A stretch of DNA of 26,588 nt from an uncultured Ilumatobacter sp. (GTDB taxonomy: Bacteria; Actinomycetota; Acidimicrobiia; Acidimicrobiales; Ilumatobacteraceae), in contig CALICC010000342.1 of the NCBI GenBank assembly GCA_938049325.1, positions 1 to 26,588 on the forward strand, written 5' to 3'. Under the pieces are notes generated by a model. That model ran no database searches. It saw only the letters and a program-made list of their open reading frames with translations, and was not told the DNA's origin. The translations under genes and the position numbers were made by a program. This document shows positions 25,261 to 26,588 of this stretch, piece by piece. The number at the start of each line of letters is the position of its first letter. Positions within the stretch are counted from its first letter, which is position 1.

Positions 25261-25638
25261 GTGGACACCGTTGCGTTGCTTGCGTCCATCGTGGTGGGCG
25301 CATCGTTCGTGGTCGCAGGTGGCTCGAAGCTGGCCGCGGGGGAGCAGTGGCCGGTGCAAGCCAGCGGTCTGGGAGCTCCCGGGTGGACGATTCCGATCGC
25401 GCCGTGGTTCGAGTTGGTCGTCGGCGCACTGTTGGTCGCGCAAGTGGCTCGCCGGCCGTTTGCAGTCGTCGCGATCCTGTTGCTCCTCGTGTTCACGGCG
25501 CTCATCGGAAATCAACTGCGGCTCGGTCGGCGTCCACCGTGTGCATGCTTCGGCGCCTGGTCGGCAAAGCCGATCGGCGCGGGACACCTTGCGCGTAATG
25601 CGGTGTTGATCGTGCTGGCGGTTCTCGCAGCGCTCTGA
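25261..25638 (+). CDS. MauE/DoxX-like membrane protein
   Basis: 125 residues from GTG 25261, 4 nt after the stop of the MBL gene; the frame is open further upstream but overlaps that gene and loses membrane character. Four hydrophobic helices are clear (about 3-24, 44-62, 67-85, 109-125). The loop before the last helix holds RRPPCACFGAW, with Cys94 and Cys96 in the C-x-C-F-G arrangement of MauE-family proteins, which help form disulfides in methylamine dehydrogenase. Here no methylamine genes are nearby, so a more general role in membrane thiol redox is likely. The ribosome site is weak (GAGG just before the start), so coupling to the MBL gene may drive its translation. Confidence 0.78.
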   Translation: MDTVALLASIVVGASFVVAGGSKLAAGEQWPVQASGLGAPGWTIPIAPWFELVVGALLVAQVARRPFAVVAILLLLVFTALIGNQLRLGRRPPCACFGAWSAKPIGAGHLARNAVLIVLAVLAAL

Positions 25639-25741
25639 AGATGAGCGGCGTGTCGCTTTCCCGACGCCAACGCAGGAGCAATATCGAGTGGGTGTTGGTG
25701 CTCAGGTTTGCCGGTTCTGCGCTACCTGCGGCGACGACGTC

Positions 25742-25762
25742 GTGAACATTCTGATCGTTCAC
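25742..25762. repeat. Inverted repeat GTGAAC-N9-GTTCAC, possible operator
   Basis: Perfect 6-bp arms around a 9-bp spacer lie 36 bp before the first possible start of the next gene, in a 159-bp gap. A dimeric repressor site is possible; nothing else supports it. Confidence 0.25.
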
Positions 25763-25797
25763 TCGGCTGAACCAAGACGGCAGCGAAATCGCCTCAC

Positions 25798-26385
25798 ATG
25801 TACCGTCTGGGTCGTATGCCGAACTGCGACTTCTTTGCGATGGGTGATGATCATCGCCTTGTGTTGGACTACCTGTTCGAGCAGATGCCAGGTGAGGTGT
25901 TCGAATTGAGCTCAGCGCTCGACAGCGAGCTGAGGAAGTTCGAATCGGTCGACCATCTCGCAGGGTGCTACGGAATCGATGACTGGGCCGATCCATCGAA
26001 CCCGTCACTGCAGCTCCAACTGCACGCAGCTGAAGCAGGCGGTCGCGTGAACCTCAGTCGAATCGACTTCGATCCTGAGAAGTTCGACGGCGGCAAGTTC
26101 AGGTACTCCTGCGAAGGGTGGGGCCTCGTCCAGCTCTATCTCGAGAACCCACTCAGAGGTGTGCTGAGACCTTCACACTCGAATCACAACAGCGAGAAAC
26201 GGGCGAGCCGGTGGGCCGGGACCTCTGACGATCAGCTCGGAGACCCGGCGGAATGGAACTGGAAAGCCGTCACTGCGTTCTCTGCAAAGCTCAACCGATT
26301 CATCCGGAAAACCGCAGTCGAGAAGGACGGCTCCAAGGCCGTGCTTCCTGCCGCAAGCGGGTTCTCGCGCCGTGGGTACAAGTAG
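25798..26385 (+). CDS. Hypothetical protein, 195 aa
   Basis: I do not recognise a family. The sequence is a balanced soluble protein without signal peptide or membrane helices: MPNCDFFAMGDDHRLVLDYL near the start, a middle with RVNLSRIDFDPEKFDGGKFR and GWGLVQLYLENP, and a lysine/arginine-rich end with FIRKTAVEKDGSK. ATG 25816 (beginning MPNCDFFA) is an alternative start and may be the better one; neither has a strong ribosome site. The segment EWNWKAVTAFSAKLNRFIRK looks like a helical region. It is followed by about 200 bp without a clear gene, so it appears to be a single-gene unit. Its base composition is slightly lower in GC than the neighbouring genes, which may point to a different history. 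Confidence 0.62.
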   Translation: MYRLGRMPNCDFFAMGDDHRLVLDYLFEQMPGEVFELSSALDSELRKFESVDHLAGCYGIDDWADPSNPSLQLQLHAAEAGGRVNLSRIDFDPEKFDGGKFRYSCEGWGLVQLYLENPLRGVLRPSHSNHNSEKRASRWAGTSDDQLGDPAEWNWKAVTAFSAKLNRFIRKTAVEKDGSKAVLPAASGFSRRGYK

Positions 26386-26588
26386 CCGACAGAGGCGGTG
26401 CAGGCGCCCCGACGGGTCCAACTCCTCGCTCGGGAACGGCACGCATTCAAGCGACATCAGCCCGCTCGCGATCGGCACATCTTCGGGCGGTTAGACATCC
26501 GAGAACGGCGGCGGCTGGCTCGTGCCCATGGTTGTTCCCCGGGTCCCGGCGTCGCCTACCGATCGGTTCGGACAATCGGCGCTCCCGG
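26386..26588 (-). other. Right-edge region without a clear gene; possible decayed minus-strand frame
   Basis: No intact gene is visible in the last 203 bases. On the minus strand, ATG at 26529 with GGGGA about 7 nt upstream starts MGTSQPPPFSDV and meets TAA at 26493-26491. The same frame goes on as PPEDVPIASGLMSLECVPFP with strongly GC-rich third positions until it runs into the end of the gene on the plus strand. This could be a broken gene with a nonsense codon or simply chance. Confidence 0.2.

Noticed and set aside
1..26588. tRNA, rRNA, CRISPR arrays, insertion sequences, attachment sites
   Set aside because: I looked for cloverleaf-like stretches, evenly spaced repeats and transposase or integrase motifs by eye and found none; intergenic regions are short.

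Overview
The window is high-GC DNA with dense, operon-like coding and frequent GTG starts. This fits a high-GC Actinomycetota-type genome. A marine Acidimicrobiia (Ilumatobacter-like) source is plausible, but that is inference: no rRNA or other marker gene is present. I saw no tRNA, rRNA, IS element, CRISPR array or phage gene.

Left part (1-6725): an exopolysaccharide assembly locus. Reading leftward from 4904, one tight operon encodes a two-helix chain-length/co-polymerase protein, a membrane GT2 glycosyltransferase with the D/ED/QxxRW signature, a CpsD/BY-kinase-like protein that has lost its P-loop, a 52-residue membrane protein, and an O-antigen polymerase/ligase-like protein cut by the window edge. 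A Wzx-type flippase is transcribed divergently from 5061. The shared intergenic region carries a 12-bp perfect palindrome and a second inverted repeat.

Middle part (6758-21356): a natural-product operon next to the polysaccharide genes. A glycine-type NRPS module (formyltransferase domain, degenerate condensation half, adenylation domain split by a luciferase-like monooxygenase, carrier protein) overlaps a KS-AT-KR-DH-ACP-TE polyketide synthase. These are followed by an ornithine/diaminopimelate-decarboxylase-like protein and a soluble GT2 glycosyltransferase, with 1-4 nt overlaps throughout. A second decarboxylase paralogue is divergent from the NRPS gene. The two decarboxylases have complementary defects. 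The divergent copy keeps the PLP-binding set but lacks the catalytic cysteine. The operon copy keeps the cysteine but lacks the PLP lysine and most PLP contacts. In this fold active sites form across a dimer interface, so the pair could make one composite site as an obligate heterodimer. This is the most interesting observation in the window.

Right part (21378-26385): a leftward three-gene operon (alpha/beta hydrolase, thioredoxin-domain protein, UGSC-family selenoprotein). The selenoprotein has an in-frame TGA in the motif U-G-S-C followed at once by a good bacterial SECIS-type hairpin, so a standard gene caller would split it in two. Then come a rightward PhnP-like MBL-fold hydrolase, a MauE/DoxX-like membrane protein and an unrecognised 195-residue protein. 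The last 200 bases hold no clear gene, only a possible decayed reading frame.
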